A stretch of 64,000 bases of DNA from assembly GCF_005405385.1 (NCBI RefSeq), contig NZ_BJDY01000004.1, forward strand, positions 248,001 to 312,000, read 5' to 3'. The notes beneath the pieces were generated by a model. The model did not search any database and had not been told where the DNA came from. It worked only from the letters and a program-made list of their open reading frames with translations. Made by a program: the position numbers and the translations under genes. Of the stretch, positions 16,662 to 25,278 are shown piece after piece. Position 1 is the first letter of the stretch. Each line of letters opens with the position of its first letter. This DNA comes from Lactiplantibacillus mudanjiangensis. Its GTDB lineage: Bacteria; Bacillota; Bacilli; Lactobacillales; Lactobacillaceae.

Positions 16662-16690
16662 TTGACCGAACGTTAAGAAATCAGTATCAT
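16662..16690 (+). promoter_or_regulatory. guaA promoter with PurBox-like CCGAAC
   Basis: TTGACC (16662-16667) and TATCAT (16685-16690) are 17 bp apart. The overlapping ttgaCCGAACgtta (16662-16675) fits the PurBox core CCGAAC used by PurR in lactic acid bacteria. Purine-responsive control of guaA is therefore likely; only one box is seen. Confidence 0.65.
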
Positions 16691-16730
16691 AGACCTATTA
16701 AGCAAGAATTAAACCAAAGGAGTGAACAAC

Positions 16731-18287
16731 TTGGCAAAAACGAACACTGCGGCTTTTGATTCAATCTTAGTATTGGATTTTGGGAGTCAATATAACCAAT
16801 TGATTACCCGCCGCATTCGTGATTTCGGTGTGTATTCAGAATTATTGCCGAATACGATTACCGCTGAAGAAATCAAAGCACGCCACCCGAAAGGGATTGT
16901 CTTTTCTGGTGGTCCGAATAGTGTTTACGATGATGGCGCCTTTCGGGTTGATCCAGAAATCTTTAAGTTGGGCTTACCAATTTTAGGGATTTGTTACGGG
17001 ATGCAACTGATGACTTATTCACTGGACGGTGGGAAAGTGGAATCAGCTGATAACCGTGAATATGGGAAGGCTGATATCCAAGTAACCAACGAAAATGCGG
17101 TCCTATTCAAGGATACGCCGCGTGAACAATCCGTTTGGATGAGTCATGGTGACTTGGTAACCCAAGCACCAGATGGTTTTGATGTTGTCGCAACGTCGAA
17201 GAACTGTCCAATCGCCGCCATTCAAAATGTTGACAAAAAAATGTATGGGATTCAATTCCATGCCGAAGTTCGGAATACCGACTTTGGTAATGACATTTTG
17301 CGGCACTTTGCGTTTGATGTTTGCCAAGCGGAAGCTAACTGGTCAATGGATGATTTCATTGATATGCAAATTGACAAGATTCGCGAAAAAGTTGGCGACA
17401 AAAAAGTCTTACTCGGCCTTTCTGGTGGGGTTGACTCAAGTGTTGTTGGGGTCTTATTGCACAAGGCGATTGGCTCACAATTAACCAGTATCTTCGTTGA
17501 TCATGGTTTGTTGCGTAAAGGTGAAGCTGATCAAGTCATGGCTAGTTTGGAAGGCAAGTTCGGCTTGAACATCATCAAAGTTGATGCTAAAGACCGTTTC
17601 TTGAGTAAATTAGCTGGCGTCAGTGATCCTGAAAAGAAACGTAAGATCATTGGTAACGAATTTATCCAAGTCTTCGATGCCGAAGCAACCAAGTTAAATG
17701 GGATGGAATTCTTAGCGCAAGGGACGTTGTATACCGACGTTATCGAAAGTGGGACTTCCACGGCGCAAACAATTAAATCTCATCATAACGTTGGTGGGTT
17801 GCCAGAAGACATGCAATTTAAGTTGATCGAACCATTGCGGACTTTGTTTAAAGATGAAGCGCGTGAATTGGGTGAAAAGCTAGGCATGCCTTCCGAACTC
17901 GTTTGGCGGCAACCATTCCCTGGTCCCGGTCTCGGGATTCGGGTGATTGGTGAAATTACTGAAGATAAGTTAGAAATCGTGCGCGATAGTGACTTCATCT
18001 TACGTGATGAAATCAAAAAAGCTGGCTTAGACCGCGAAATCTGGCAATACTTTACTGTCTTGCCAGGGATCAAGAGTGTCGGTGTCATGGGTGATGGTCG
18101 GACTTACGACTACACTGTCGGCATTCGGGCGGTCACCTCAATTGATGGGATGACAGCGGACTTTGCTCGCATTCCATGGGATGTCTTACAAAAGATTTCG
18201 GTACGGATCGTCAATGAAGTCGATCACGTTAACCGCATCGTGTATGACGTTACGAGTAAGCCACCTTCGACTATTGAATGGGAATAG
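16731..18287 (+). CDS. guaA: GMP synthase (glutamine-hydrolysing)
   Basis: 518 residues. Converts XMP to GMP with glutamine and ATP. The N-terminal class I amidotransferase domain has the catalytic cysteine in GICYGMQ and the His-x-Glu in FHAEV. The ATP-pyrophosphatase domain carries the P-loop [12 protein letters not shown], and the C-terminal dimerisation domain ends in the typical [11 protein letters not shown] 16731 is the best start: aaaggag lies eight bases upstream, whereas GTG 16722 touches the binding site. The 3' end of guaA is a known integration site for islands in several bacteria; here the downstream block is accessory in character, but I found no duplicated guaA end. Confidence 0.97.
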   Translation: MAKTNTAAFDSILVLDFGSQYNQLITRRIRDFGVYSELLPNTITAEEIKARHPKGIVFSGGPNSVYDDGAFRVDPEIFKLGLPILGICYGMQLMTYSLDGGKVESADNREYGKADIQVTNENAVLFKDTPREQSVWMSHGDLVTQAPDGFDVVATSKNCPIAAIQNVDKKMYGIQFHAEVRNTDFGNDILRHFAFDVCQAEANWSMDDFIDMQIDKIREKVGDKKVLLGLSGGVDSSVVGVLLHKAIGSQLTSIFVDHGLLRKGEADQVMASLEGKFGLNIIKVDAKDRFLSKLAGVSDPEKKRKIIGNEFIQVFDAEATKLNGMEFLAQGTLYTDVIESGTSTAQTIKSHHNVGGLPEDMQFKLIEPLRTLFKDEARELGEKLGMPSELVWRQPFPGPGLGIRVIGEITEDKLEIVRDSDFILRDEIKKAGLDREIWQYFTVLPGIKSVGVMGDGRTYDYTVGIRAVTSIDGMTADFARIPWDVLQKISVRIVNEVDHVNRIVYDVTSKPPSTIEWE

Positions 18288-18390
18288 AAGCTAAACAAAT
18301 TAGAAGAGGAAAACCTAGTTTAACGGTGTTTAGTAGAACGGACCAACAGCCAATTTAGACGAAGATGTCTACTGAAAACTTGCTTTCTAA

Positions 18391-18425
18391 CCTCACTGGA
18401 GTGTAAATTCTGGTGAGGCTTTTTT
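18391..18425 (+). terminator. Terminator downstream of guaA
   Basis: Stem cctcac / gtgagg with a 16-base loop, followed by cttttttatt. It lies about 100 nt past the guaA stop. Confidence 0.75.
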
Positions 18426-18675
18426 ATTGAAAAATTAAATTGATTATACAAATGTATTATGAATTTGGTGATCTTATATGATTGACTATTGCATATAAGT
18501 TTGCGTGAGTGGATAATCAGTAAGTGAAGTATTCCTCTGTTAACTTCAAAAATTTATACGATACGGGCGTGTGGATGGAGAATGTGTGCCAATTTTTTTG
18601 AAACATCGGAATGCTTTCTTTATATAATGGTTTTATCCTGGTAATAATTCAATTATAGAATAGAGGTTTTTGTTG
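18426..18675 (+). promoter_or_regulatory. AT-rich intergenic region with ATPase promoter and an inverted repeat
   Basis: This gap starts the AT-rich block. It holds a perfect 8-bp inverted repeat CTTATATG / CATATAAG (18473-18480 and 18492-18499) and a promoter-like TTGAAA (18598-18603) with TATAAT (18623-18628), 19 bp apart, 48 bp upstream of the ATPase ATG. No gene is seen. Confidence 0.55.
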
Positions 18676-20898
18676 ATGGATGAGATAAAAATTGACTTGT
18701 CAGAGCATCAATTTTTGGATGGAATTAGTGTGTTTAAGCAACCCGCAGTAGAAATTAAACATAAAAATTTTGTTTTTGCGAAGAATGGATCAGGTAAATC
18801 TACATTTGCGTCAATAGTTGATCAAGAACTTTCGAAAAAATTTGATGTTCGTATTTATAATGGATTCGATACTATGTTGGGAGAAAATGAGAATCTTAAT
18901 GCGTTTGCTTTATCGGTTAATGCAAATGCGAACGAAAAATTGATTGAAGAAAAGCAGAAGAGCCTTAATACACAAAATATAGAATTGAGTCGAGTTCTAT
19001 CAGAAATTGGCGAGTCTAGTGCTGATGATCAGGATAAGAAAAATCTGAGTAAGAGACTACAAGAGGCGAATAAACGGGTTGCTGAAAAACAAAAAGTGAT
19101 TGAGGATTTTTATACAGTATCGGCGGCAGAAATAAAAAATATGAGTGATCCGCAGATCTCTGGCACAGCATATAATAAAAATAATTTTAAAAATGAAATA
19201 CGTGTGGCTGCGAAATTGCAGGACGATGATATTTCTTTGCTTAAGGAGACGGTGAAGACAGATGAAAAGGTAGCTAAACGCATCACTTGGCAAGAACTGA
19301 ATCTAGCTGGTTACCTGAATAGTACTAATGATATTTTGGAAAGTAAAGTTGAAGAAAAAACACGAATTTTACGTTTTAATAACGATCAAGATAAAATTAA
19401 CTTTGCAGAGAGCGGTTTAAAAATTCATGAGCATAGGGAAGGGGAACTCTGCGTCTTTTGTGGAAATCCGATTTCAAAAGAAACTTTCGAGGAATTGGAA
19501 GCCTATTTTAGTGCAGATGAAGTGGAACAATTAAAGGAACGTATTGAACTTGGAAAAAAGAAAATTAGTAATTTGGTTGCTGATGTGCATAATATAAGCA
19601 ACGAGTCATCGGACTTTTACCCAGATTTTCGTACAAAAGCTGTTAGTCTTTGGGATCAAGTATCAGTGCAAAAACAGGAAGTTATACATTTTTGTGAGGT
19701 CCTTGAAAATTCATTAAGTGATAAAGAAAGAAATCTTTTTGATAAACAAGAACCTGTCTCTATCTCGGTTCCAGAAAATGTTGACGTTTCGGAATATAAC
19801 AGTTTAGTTGAAGAAAATAATGCGTTTGGAAAAGATCTAGATAAGGAAAAGAATGAAGCAAAAGTTAAGCTCCGAAAGAGTGCTATTAAAAGAATGCTTG
19901 ACGATTTTCACTTTGATGTAAAAAAGTCTGAATTAGGTAGCATGCAGGAGATACGAAATAATGTTCAAAAAGAAATTCATGAAAAAGAGCAGGAAAAAGC
20001 ATCGATTCAAAATGTAATTAAATCACTTGAGAATGAAATCGATGCTTTGAAGCCTAAGGCAGAGAAGCAGGCAATTAACCATATCAATCAAAAACTTAGT
20101 GGATCTGTGTCTTGGAAGCTAGATTATTACGAAGAAAGTGATGAGTCTGGTTATTATTGGGTTTCACAGAAGTGTGAGGACGGAAGAATTGCACATCGAG
20201 GAGTAAAGGAACTTTCTACAGGCGAAAAAAATATTATTGCTTTATTATATTTTCTAGAAAAATTAGAAGAAACAGGTGAGGCAAATGATAAATTGCCGAA
20301 AGTGATTTTATTTGATGACCCTATGAATTCAAATGATGCTGGAATGCAATATTTAATCATCACGGAGCTTCAAAAGCTTTATCAAGGAAAATTTAGCAAG
20401 CGATATAATCCTCAAAAAGATTATATTGTTATTATGACTCATAATGTTCATTTTTATCTTAATGTGCCACCTCATGGAGCATTTAAGGATGAGAATGGAA
20501 AGACCAAATATGATAAGAACAATTTTTACAGCATTAGACGAGGTCATTTTATTCAGATTGAAAATGAAAAGCAGGATTTCAAGACAAATTATGATGCTCT
20601 GTGGTCTGAACTTCAAGATTTATCCGAGAATAATTTAACTAATTCGATGCTTAACTCGATGAGAAGAATAATTGAAACATACATTGAGTTTACGGGAATT
20701 TCTCAAAACGATTTTTATAAAAACAACGAACAATATCTTAAATTATTTAATGTTAATTCACATTCTGCCATTGATAGTGTATCTGCTGAAGCGTTTACGG
20801 AAAGTTCGCAAGAATTAGTGGCTAGTTTTCATCAGATCTTTAAGGATAATAATGCTGAAGCACATTTTAAAAGTCATTGGAATGTAGAATCTAAGTAG
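18676..20898 (+). CDS. AAA_13 / RloC-like ATPase with zinc-hook CxxC (candidate anticodon nuclease)
   Basis: 740 residues, AT-rich. Walker A is AKNGSGKST (35-43); a long charged coiled-coil region (about 70-480) is interrupted near its middle by a zinc-hook-like CVFCGNP (Cys259, Cys262); the ABC signature ELSTGEKN follows near 512, Walker B VILFDDPMNS near 541 and the switch histidine in IMTHNVHF near 585. This is the AAA_13 layout shared by PrrC and RloC. In the C-terminal tail, Arg663, Glu667 and His696 are spaced much like the Arg-x3-Glu...His triad of PrrC, suggesting an anticodon nuclease; that is inference, because such residues also occur in nuclease-free relatives. ATG 18676 follows agagg. 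Confidence 0.7.
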   Translation: MDEIKIDLSEHQFLDGISVFKQPAVEIKHKNFVFAKNGSGKSTFASIVDQELSKKFDVRIYNGFDTMLGENENLNAFALSVNANANEKLIEEKQKSLNTQNIELSRVLSEIGESSADDQDKKNLSKRLQEANKRVAEKQKVIEDFYTVSAAEIKNMSDPQISGTAYNKNNFKNEIRVAAKLQDDDISLLKETVKTDEKVAKRITWQELNLAGYLNSTNDILESKVEEKTRILRFNNDQDKINFAESGLKIHEHREGELCVFCGNPISKETFEELEAYFSADEVEQLKERIELGKKKISNLVADVHNISNESSDFYPDFRTKAVSLWDQVSVQKQEVIHFCEVLENSLSDKERNLFDKQEPVSISVPENVDVSEYNSLVEENNAFGKDLDKEKNEAKVKLRKSAIKRMLDDFHFDVKKSELGSMQEIRNNVQKEIHEKEQEKASIQNVIKSLENEIDALKPKAEKQAINHINQKLSGSVSWKLDYYEESDESGYYWVSQKCEDGRIAHRGVKELSTGEKNIIALLYFLEKLEETGEANDKLPKVILFDDPMNSNDAGMQYLIITELQKLYQGKFSKRYNPQKDYIVIMTHNVHFYLNVPPHGAFKDENGKTKYDKNNFYSIRRGHFIQIENEKQDFKTNYDALWSELQDLSENNLTNSMLNSMRRIIETYIEFTGISQNDFYKNNEQYLKLFNVNSHSAIDSVSAEAFTESSQELVASFHQIFKDNNAEAHFKSHWNVESK

Positions 20899-20906
20899 CT
20901 TTGGTT

Positions 20907-20943
20907 AACGGCTTTCCGGATTCAATCTAGAAAGCCGTTTTTT
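20907..20943 (+). terminator. Terminator of the AAA_13 ATPase gene
   Basis: Perfect stem aacggctttc / gaaagccgtt with a 13-base loop and a six-T run, eight bases past the stop codon. It separates the ATPase from the nucleoid protein gene. Confidence 0.9.
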
Positions 20944-20979
20944 ACATGGAATAGTTGATAACCATGGAAGGAATAATTA

Positions 20980-21966
20980 ATGAGAATCTTAAATATTATT
21001 GATCATATCTTGGACAAAGATTCCGGCAACGTTGTGTTATCACAAAAAGAAATTCCTAAGGACAATCTTGAGATTTCAAAGTACGTTGAAAAAGTCATCG
21101 AGAAGGTTTGGAAAAGTGAGTATCTGGAACTTGATTTGCAACGAATCCCACTATTAGAACAATTCTGGAATAGTAGTGATGATTTTCAACAGATCACTGA
21201 AAAGTTTGCACTTGATTATTTTGACTCAATCAAAGTCCATGAAGAAATTCCCGGCGGTGACTTGCTGTTCTTTAACGTTGAACTGGATGATTTAAGCCGA
21301 GTTATTGGAATTGCGAAACTAGACTATACGCAACGGTATATCCACAATGTAGAGTATGACGATGATGTCTTGGTCAACAATATCGTCAAGAATAACAGCA
21401 TTCTACCGTCTCCCGGGCAAGGTGTTAAAAATGTGATTCTAATCGATAAAGAGAAAGTCAAGTTGCGTGAACAACAATACACTGGTGCTAGCGGTAAGTG
21501 GTTGATGTCCAAGGACTTTCTTCAAATAGCGGCAGTGCCTTCAAAAGTTTCCGCTGATGTTAAGCAAATCAAGAAATCTATTCAAAAAATTTCTGAAAAA
21601 TATGATGACGACGATTTTGCGGTAACGTCCACGACGCAACAAGCTATTCATGATAGCATCGAAAAAGATGGCGTCATTGATAATGATTTTATTGCCAATG
21701 TGGTGTTTGAGAATAAGGAAGAGGCCAAAGAAGAGTTCAAAGATCAACTGGCTAAAAAAGCGATTGAACCAGTAGTTACCGTGCCGAATGCCAATTATTT
21801 TGAAAAGAAATATGAACGCCAAAAGATCAAATTGGATAATGGGATTGAAATCAATGTACCCATTAGTTTGTTGAAGAATCGAGATGCGATTGAGTTTGAG
21901 ACCAATCCTGATGGTAGCACTTCAGTGGTGATTAAGAATGTTGGTAGTTTGAAGAGTAATTTTTAG
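20980..21966 (+). CDS. NdpA/YejK-like nucleoid-associated protein
   Basis: 328 residues. The profile is that of the 37-kDa nucleoid-associated family (NA37): an N-terminal segment opening with LNIIDHILDKDSGNVVLSQ, the mid-region FFNVELDDLSRVIGIAKLDY, and a charged C-terminal part ending in a basic/hydrophobic beta region. These proteins bind DNA or nucleoids; in firmicutes they often lie in mobile or defence neighbourhoods. ATG 20980 has ggaagga upstream. Base composition is less AT-rich than the ATPase before it, so the two may have arrived separately. Function here unproven. Confidence 0.78.
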   Translation: MRILNIIDHILDKDSGNVVLSQKEIPKDNLEISKYVEKVIEKVWKSEYLELDLQRIPLLEQFWNSSDDFQQITEKFALDYFDSIKVHEEIPGGDLLFFNVELDDLSRVIGIAKLDYTQRYIHNVEYDDDVLVNNIVKNNSILPSPGQGVKNVILIDKEKVKLREQQYTGASGKWLMSKDFLQIAAVPSKVSADVKQIKKSIQKISEKYDDDDFAVTSTTQQAIHDSIEKDGVIDNDFIANVVFENKEEAKEEFKDQLAKKAIEPVVTVPNANYFEKKYERQKIKLDNGIEINVPISLLKNRDAIEFETNPDGSTSVVIKNVGSLKSNF

Positions 21967-22055
21967 ATGATGAGTATATTTTATTTTGATTATAGCTTAA
22001 AATAACTAATTGGAGCATCATCAAAAAAGACACAACGTTAAGGGGAGTTTGACAC

Positions 22056-22472
22056 ATGAAAAAGGTATGGTTATCAGTAGCGGCAATGGCATTGTTAACA
22101 CCAATGGTCGCAGAAACACAAACAGCGCAAGCGGCTAGTTGGCACAATGGAACACCAAAAGCAATGCGGGGAAAGTATCAAGCAAAGAAACACAGTGCAG
22201 CGCAAGGCTTTGGCGATATGTATCATATTACCGCTAAGACCTATACTTACGATGCATCTGGAATGCCACAAGTTAAGGCGACTAAACTACGGTATAAGAA
22301 GATTAGTGCGCATACTTGGCGGTTGCAAGGTAAGGTCAAAACGAGTGCTGCCGTTCGGTTTAGTAAATTAGATGAAAAAATTTATTGTAAAAGTAAGAAG
22401 TTCGCGGCTACTGATTATGGTAGTAAGTTTAGCAAATTAAGTTGGGCAACGAAGGTTTCTAAGTTTAAATAA
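22056..22472 (+). CDS. Small secreted protein
   Basis: 138 residues with a clear Sec signal peptide: MKK, a hydrophobic core, and a cleavage site after QAA or AQA (about residue 27). The mature part is basic (pI well above 9 by eye) and begins SWHNGTPKAMRGKY, an opening found in small secreted proteins of lactobacilli. The rest is lysine- and tyrosine-rich beta-strand-like sequence. aaggggag precedes the ATG. No LPxTG anchor, transmembrane tail or enzyme motif is seen. Function unknown; a wall-associated or extracellular role is inferred. Confidence 0.75.
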   Translation: MKKVWLSVAAMALLTPMVAETQTAQAASWHNGTPKAMRGKYQAKKHSAAQGFGDMYHITAKTYTYDASGMPQVKATKLRYKKISAHTWRLQGKVKTSAAVRFSKLDEKIYCKSKKFAATDYGSKFSKLSWATKVSKFK

Positions 22473-22519
22473 ACCTTGTTGCTGATAGGTTCGCAATTAA
22501 CAAAATATGTAGTACGACA

Positions 22520-22559
22520 GAGGTTTCTAATCAAAATGTGATTAGAGGCCTTTTATTTT
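22520..22559 (+). terminator. Terminator of the secreted-protein gene
   Basis: Stem aggtttctaatc / gattagaggcct with loop aaaatgt, followed by ttttatttt. Confidence 0.85.
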
Positions 22560-22655
22560 GTCACTGAAAGAATTGTTTTTAACGATTACTATTGAAGTGG
22601 ATCGTAATCTTTTAGATAATAGTAATAATAAATACATAGAGGGGGACATAACACT

Positions 22656-24470
22656 TTGGATGAAACTAAATCAATTGAACCAGCAATCGATGTTAAACCA
22701 ATTGTGGATGTGGTTCCTTATAATGTTGATTATAAAAAAGCCCTAGAGGAAAAAAGTGGCGACGATGAACTAATTTTTGAGTATCCTACTGTTTATGTGA
22801 TTGCTGATAAGCAAGATAAAAAGAAAGACGCGGTCCCTCAGTTCACGGCTTATGTTGGTGAGACGAGTGACATCAGTCAACGTACGCGGCAACATTTAGA
22901 TAGTGATACTAAAATTCGGGATGATTGGCAACAGCTAAAGGACAGCGATAATGCTGAAATGATGGTTATTGGTGATCATTACTTCAATAAGTCGCTGACC
23001 TTAGATATTGAAAATCGACTGATGATGTACTTATTGGGTGTCGATCACATCAAACATTTGAATAACCGTCGTACAAATCCACAACGTAAGTATTTTATGT
23101 CAGATCAATTTGATCAAATATTTACGAGTGTTTGGTCAGAATTACGGAAGAAAAAGCCTGAGTTATTCCCAGTACAAAGTGATGTTGAAAGTTCAGCTAT
23201 TTTCAAAGCATCACCCTTTCACGCCTTAAATGAAAAACAACTCGAAGGTAAAAATAAGATTTTTAATCGTGTTGAACAAGTTTTAATAAATACGAAGCAA
23301 GTTGATAATCAAGAAGCGGCGGTTATTTTTATTGCGGGTCAAGCGGGAACTGGGAAAACTGTCTTGTTGAGTAATCTATTTAATGATTTAGTAAACAGTA
23401 ATTTAACTGGCGATAATGCGGTGAATTTATTAGTTAATCATGACCAGCAGTTAATTGTTTATAAACAGATTGCGCATAAATTAGGACTAGATCGTGATAA
23501 TGATGATGTGGTGTGTAAGCCAACACGTTTTATCAATGAACATCAAAAGCCAGGGGCTAGAAAAGCAGATGTCATTTTGGTTGATGAAGCGCATTTGTTA
23601 TGGACCCATGGTAAACAGTCTTATCGAGGTCAAAACCAACTACAAGATTTATTGAAATTAGCCAAAGTTGTGATTATCGTGTTCGATAAATATCAGATTC
23701 TGACGACGGATGAATATTTAGACGATGAGGAGATTAATCGATTAGAACGAGTGGCTTCGCGAACTGGTAATACCATTACGTTGAAAGATCAAGAGCGAAT
23801 GGATGCAAGTGTTGAGACAATCGATTGGCTACATGATTTTGCGATTAACCAGCAACTGGGATTGATTCCAGATGATGATCGATACGAATTAAAGGTTGCC
23901 CGAAATCCAGCTACCATGTATCAAAAGATTAAGGTATTGGATCAACAAAAAGGAAAGAATCCAGCTAGTCTGGCACGAATGTTGGCGACGTTTGATTGGA
24001 AATTCGTGAGCGCCAAACGACCAGATGGTGATCGCGACAAAACTTGGAATGTGACAGTGGGTGATTGGTCCTTGCCTTGGAACTTGCAATTGAAGGTGCC
24101 ACGTAAACAAAAAAAGAAGAACCAGACGTTAGCGTGGGCGGAACAGTCCCAAACCATTGATGAAATTGGTTCAACTTATACCATTCAAGGTTTTGACCTT
24201 AACTATGCAGGATTGATTATTGGACCATCGGTAACCTATCGGGATGGCAAGATTGTTTTCAATCCAAGTGCTAGTATGAATAAACGGGCAACGAATAAGC
24301 GAACCTGGAAGGGTGAGAAAATTGATGTTGCTAAAGAATTGTTACGTAACGAGTTAAATGTATTATTGACACGTGGTGTGCATGGCCTATTTATTTATGC
24401 AGTCGATGAAGAATTACAACAAGCTTTATTAGCTGCGGCTGGTACGACACATATTCTGGGGGAGAATTAG
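22656..24470 (+). CDS. GIY-YIG nuclease domain fused to DUF2075 (Schlafen-like) P-loop ATPase
   Basis: 604 residues. An N-terminal GIY-YIG-like nuclease domain (about 44-145) has VYVI (46-49), YVGETSD (66-72), basic RTRQH (76-80), the expected catalytic glutamate Glu119 in DIENRL and an asparagine in LNNRR. The DUF2075 ATPase/helicase part follows with Walker A GQAGTGKT (228-235), Walker B ILVDEAHLLW (about 307-316) and a late DEIGSTYTIQGFD helicase-type motif. Start is TTG 22656, ten bases after gaggggg. The stop codon is immediately followed by the ATG of a MazG-like gene, so the two are translationally coupled. A nucleic-acid-attacking defence role is inferred. Confidence 0.82.
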   Translation: MDETKSIEPAIDVKPIVDVVPYNVDYKKALEEKSGDDELIFEYPTVYVIADKQDKKKDAVPQFTAYVGETSDISQRTRQHLDSDTKIRDDWQQLKDSDNAEMMVIGDHYFNKSLTLDIENRLMMYLLGVDHIKHLNNRRTNPQRKYFMSDQFDQIFTSVWSELRKKKPELFPVQSDVESSAIFKASPFHALNEKQLEGKNKIFNRVEQVLINTKQVDNQEAAVIFIAGQAGTGKTVLLSNLFNDLVNSNLTGDNAVNLLVNHDQQLIVYKQIAHKLGLDRDNDDVVCKPTRFINEHQKPGARKADVILVDEAHLLWTHGKQSYRGQNQLQDLLKLAKVVIIVFDKYQILTTDEYLDDEEINRLERVASRTGNTITLKDQERMDASVETIDWLHDFAINQQLGLIPDDDRYELKVARNPATMYQKIKVLDQQKGKNPASLARMLATFDWKFVSAKRPDGDRDKTWNVTVGDWSLPWNLQLKVPRKQKKKNQTLAWAEQSQTIDEIGSTYTIQGFDLNYAGLIIGPSVTYRDGKIVFNPSASMNKRATNKRTWKGEKIDVAKELLRNELNVLLTRGVHGLFIYAVDEELQQALLAAAGTTHILGEN

Positions 24471-24779
24471 ATGAATTATCAAGATGTTGAACAAGCGTTA
24501 ATCGCATTTCGCGATAAAAAAGGTTGGCAAAAGTATCATAACTTGAAGGATTTAGCGGTGTCGTTGAACCTAGAAGCCAGTGAAGTGTTAGAAATTTTTC
24601 AATGGCAACCAAGTGATCATGAATTGAGCGACGATGAACGGCAACATTTAGAAGAAGAGTTAGCGGATACGTTGATTTATACGTTTTACATGTGTGAAAA
24701 ATTAGGTGTCAATCCGTTAGATATTGTGGCTAATAAGATGCAATTTAATAAATCACGGCATTGGAAAACTGAAGAATAA
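24471..24779 (+). CDS. MazG-like nucleotide pyrophosphohydrolase
   Basis: 102 residues, a single MazG/dCTP-pyrophosphatase-type helical domain. The metal-binding acidic pairs are seen in LNLEASEVLE (ExxE) and EEELADTLIY (ExxD). Such enzymes hydrolyse (d)NTPs or (p)ppGpp-like nucleotides to monophosphates. ATG 24471 directly follows the TAG of the GIY-YIG/DUF2075 gene with no gap, which implies coupled translation and a joint function. A strong terminator follows. Whether it depletes nucleotides during infection or cleans modified nucleotides is not decidable here. Confidence 0.88.
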   Translation: MNYQDVEQALIAFRDKKGWQKYHNLKDLAVSLNLEASEVLEIFQWQPSDHELSDDERQHLEEELADTLIYTFYMCEKLGVNPLDIVANKMQFNKSRHWKTEE

Positions 24780-24787
24780 TTTTGGAA

Positions 24788-24823
24788 GCTGTTATCACTA
24801 TTTATAAGTGATAGCAGTTTTTT
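24788..24823 (+). terminator. Terminator of the DUF2075-mazG operon
   Basis: Stem ctgttatcact / agtgatagcag with loop atttata and six T, eight bases past the stop. Confidence 0.9.
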
Positions 24824-24854
24824 ATTTTGGCACACCAAGGGTGCCAAAATAAAA
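24820..24854. promoter_or_regulatory. Perfect 14-bp inverted repeat upstream of the PTS operon
   Basis: ttttattttggcac and gtgccaaaataaaa (24820-24833 and 24841-24854) are exact inverted repeats with a seven-base spacer accaagg. It could be an operator for the PRD regulator at 28396 or a reverse-direction terminator. Confidence 0.7.
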
Positions 24855-24868
24855 TGTAACCGCATTCA
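24854..24868 (+). promoter_or_regulatory. cre site (CcpA operator) of the cellobiose-type PTS operon
   Basis: atgtaaccgcattca matches the consensus WTGNAANCGNWNNCW at every defined position. A -10-like GATAAT (24881-24886) follows, so the site lies in the -35 area. Catabolite repression of the operon is expected. Confidence 0.75.
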
Positions 24869-24931
24869 TCTATCAACTAAGATAATAACTGTAAAGAAAA
24901 ACAACAAGACAATTACTGGGAGGTAATTAAC

Positions 24932-25240
24932 ATGAGTAAAAATATTCTATTGATTTGTGGTTCCGGTGCTTCATCTGGTTTCATGGCAGCGAACATGCGT
25001 AAGGCGGTTAAAAAGGCCGGCTTAGATTACAAGATCAAGGCGCGGAGTGAATCTGAACTAGGGGATTACTTGGATGAAATCGATGCGTTAATGGTTGGAC
25101 CACATTTAAAGGCGGAATTCGATGCGATTAAAGATCGTGTCCCTGAAAACGTTACGGCGATTCTGATGCATCCTGATTACTATTCGATCTTGGATGGTAA
25201 AGGTGCAATTGAACATTTACGATCAGAATTGGGCGATTAG
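24932..25240 (+). CDS. PTS lactose/cellobiose family EIIB component
   Basis: 102 residues. The phosphorylated cysteine lies in LLICGSGASSGFMA near the N-terminus, the typical IIB P-loop of the lactose/cellobiose family. It passes phosphate from IIA to the incoming beta-glucoside. gggaggt precedes the ATG. First gene of the order IIB-IIC-IIA-GH1-regulator, all on the plus strand with short gaps, hence one operon controlled by the upstream cre and palindrome. Confidence 0.93.
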   Translation: MSKNILLICGSGASSGFMAANMRKAVKKAGLDYKIKARSESELGDYLDEIDALMVGPHLKAEFDAIKDRVPENVTAILMHPDYYSILDGKGAIEHLRSELGD

Positions 25241-25278
25241 TTATCGGTATCACGATTAAACAGTGAGGTGGATCAAAA

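Noticed and set aside
17103-18088. Several minus-strand frames of 70-101 codons inside guaA
   Set aside because: Shadows of a strongly coding gene; no start signals and low-complexity composition.
18288-18420. Possible island attachment site at the guaA 3' end
   Set aside because: No second copy of the guaA end and no integrase were found in the following 7 kb.
20353-20638. Overlapping short frames in the AAA_13 gene
   Set aside because: AT-rich shadow frames in both directions, no signals.
22558-22746. 62-codon plus-strand frame before the DUF2075 gene
   Set aside because: It overlaps the start of the real gene in another frame and has no binding site.
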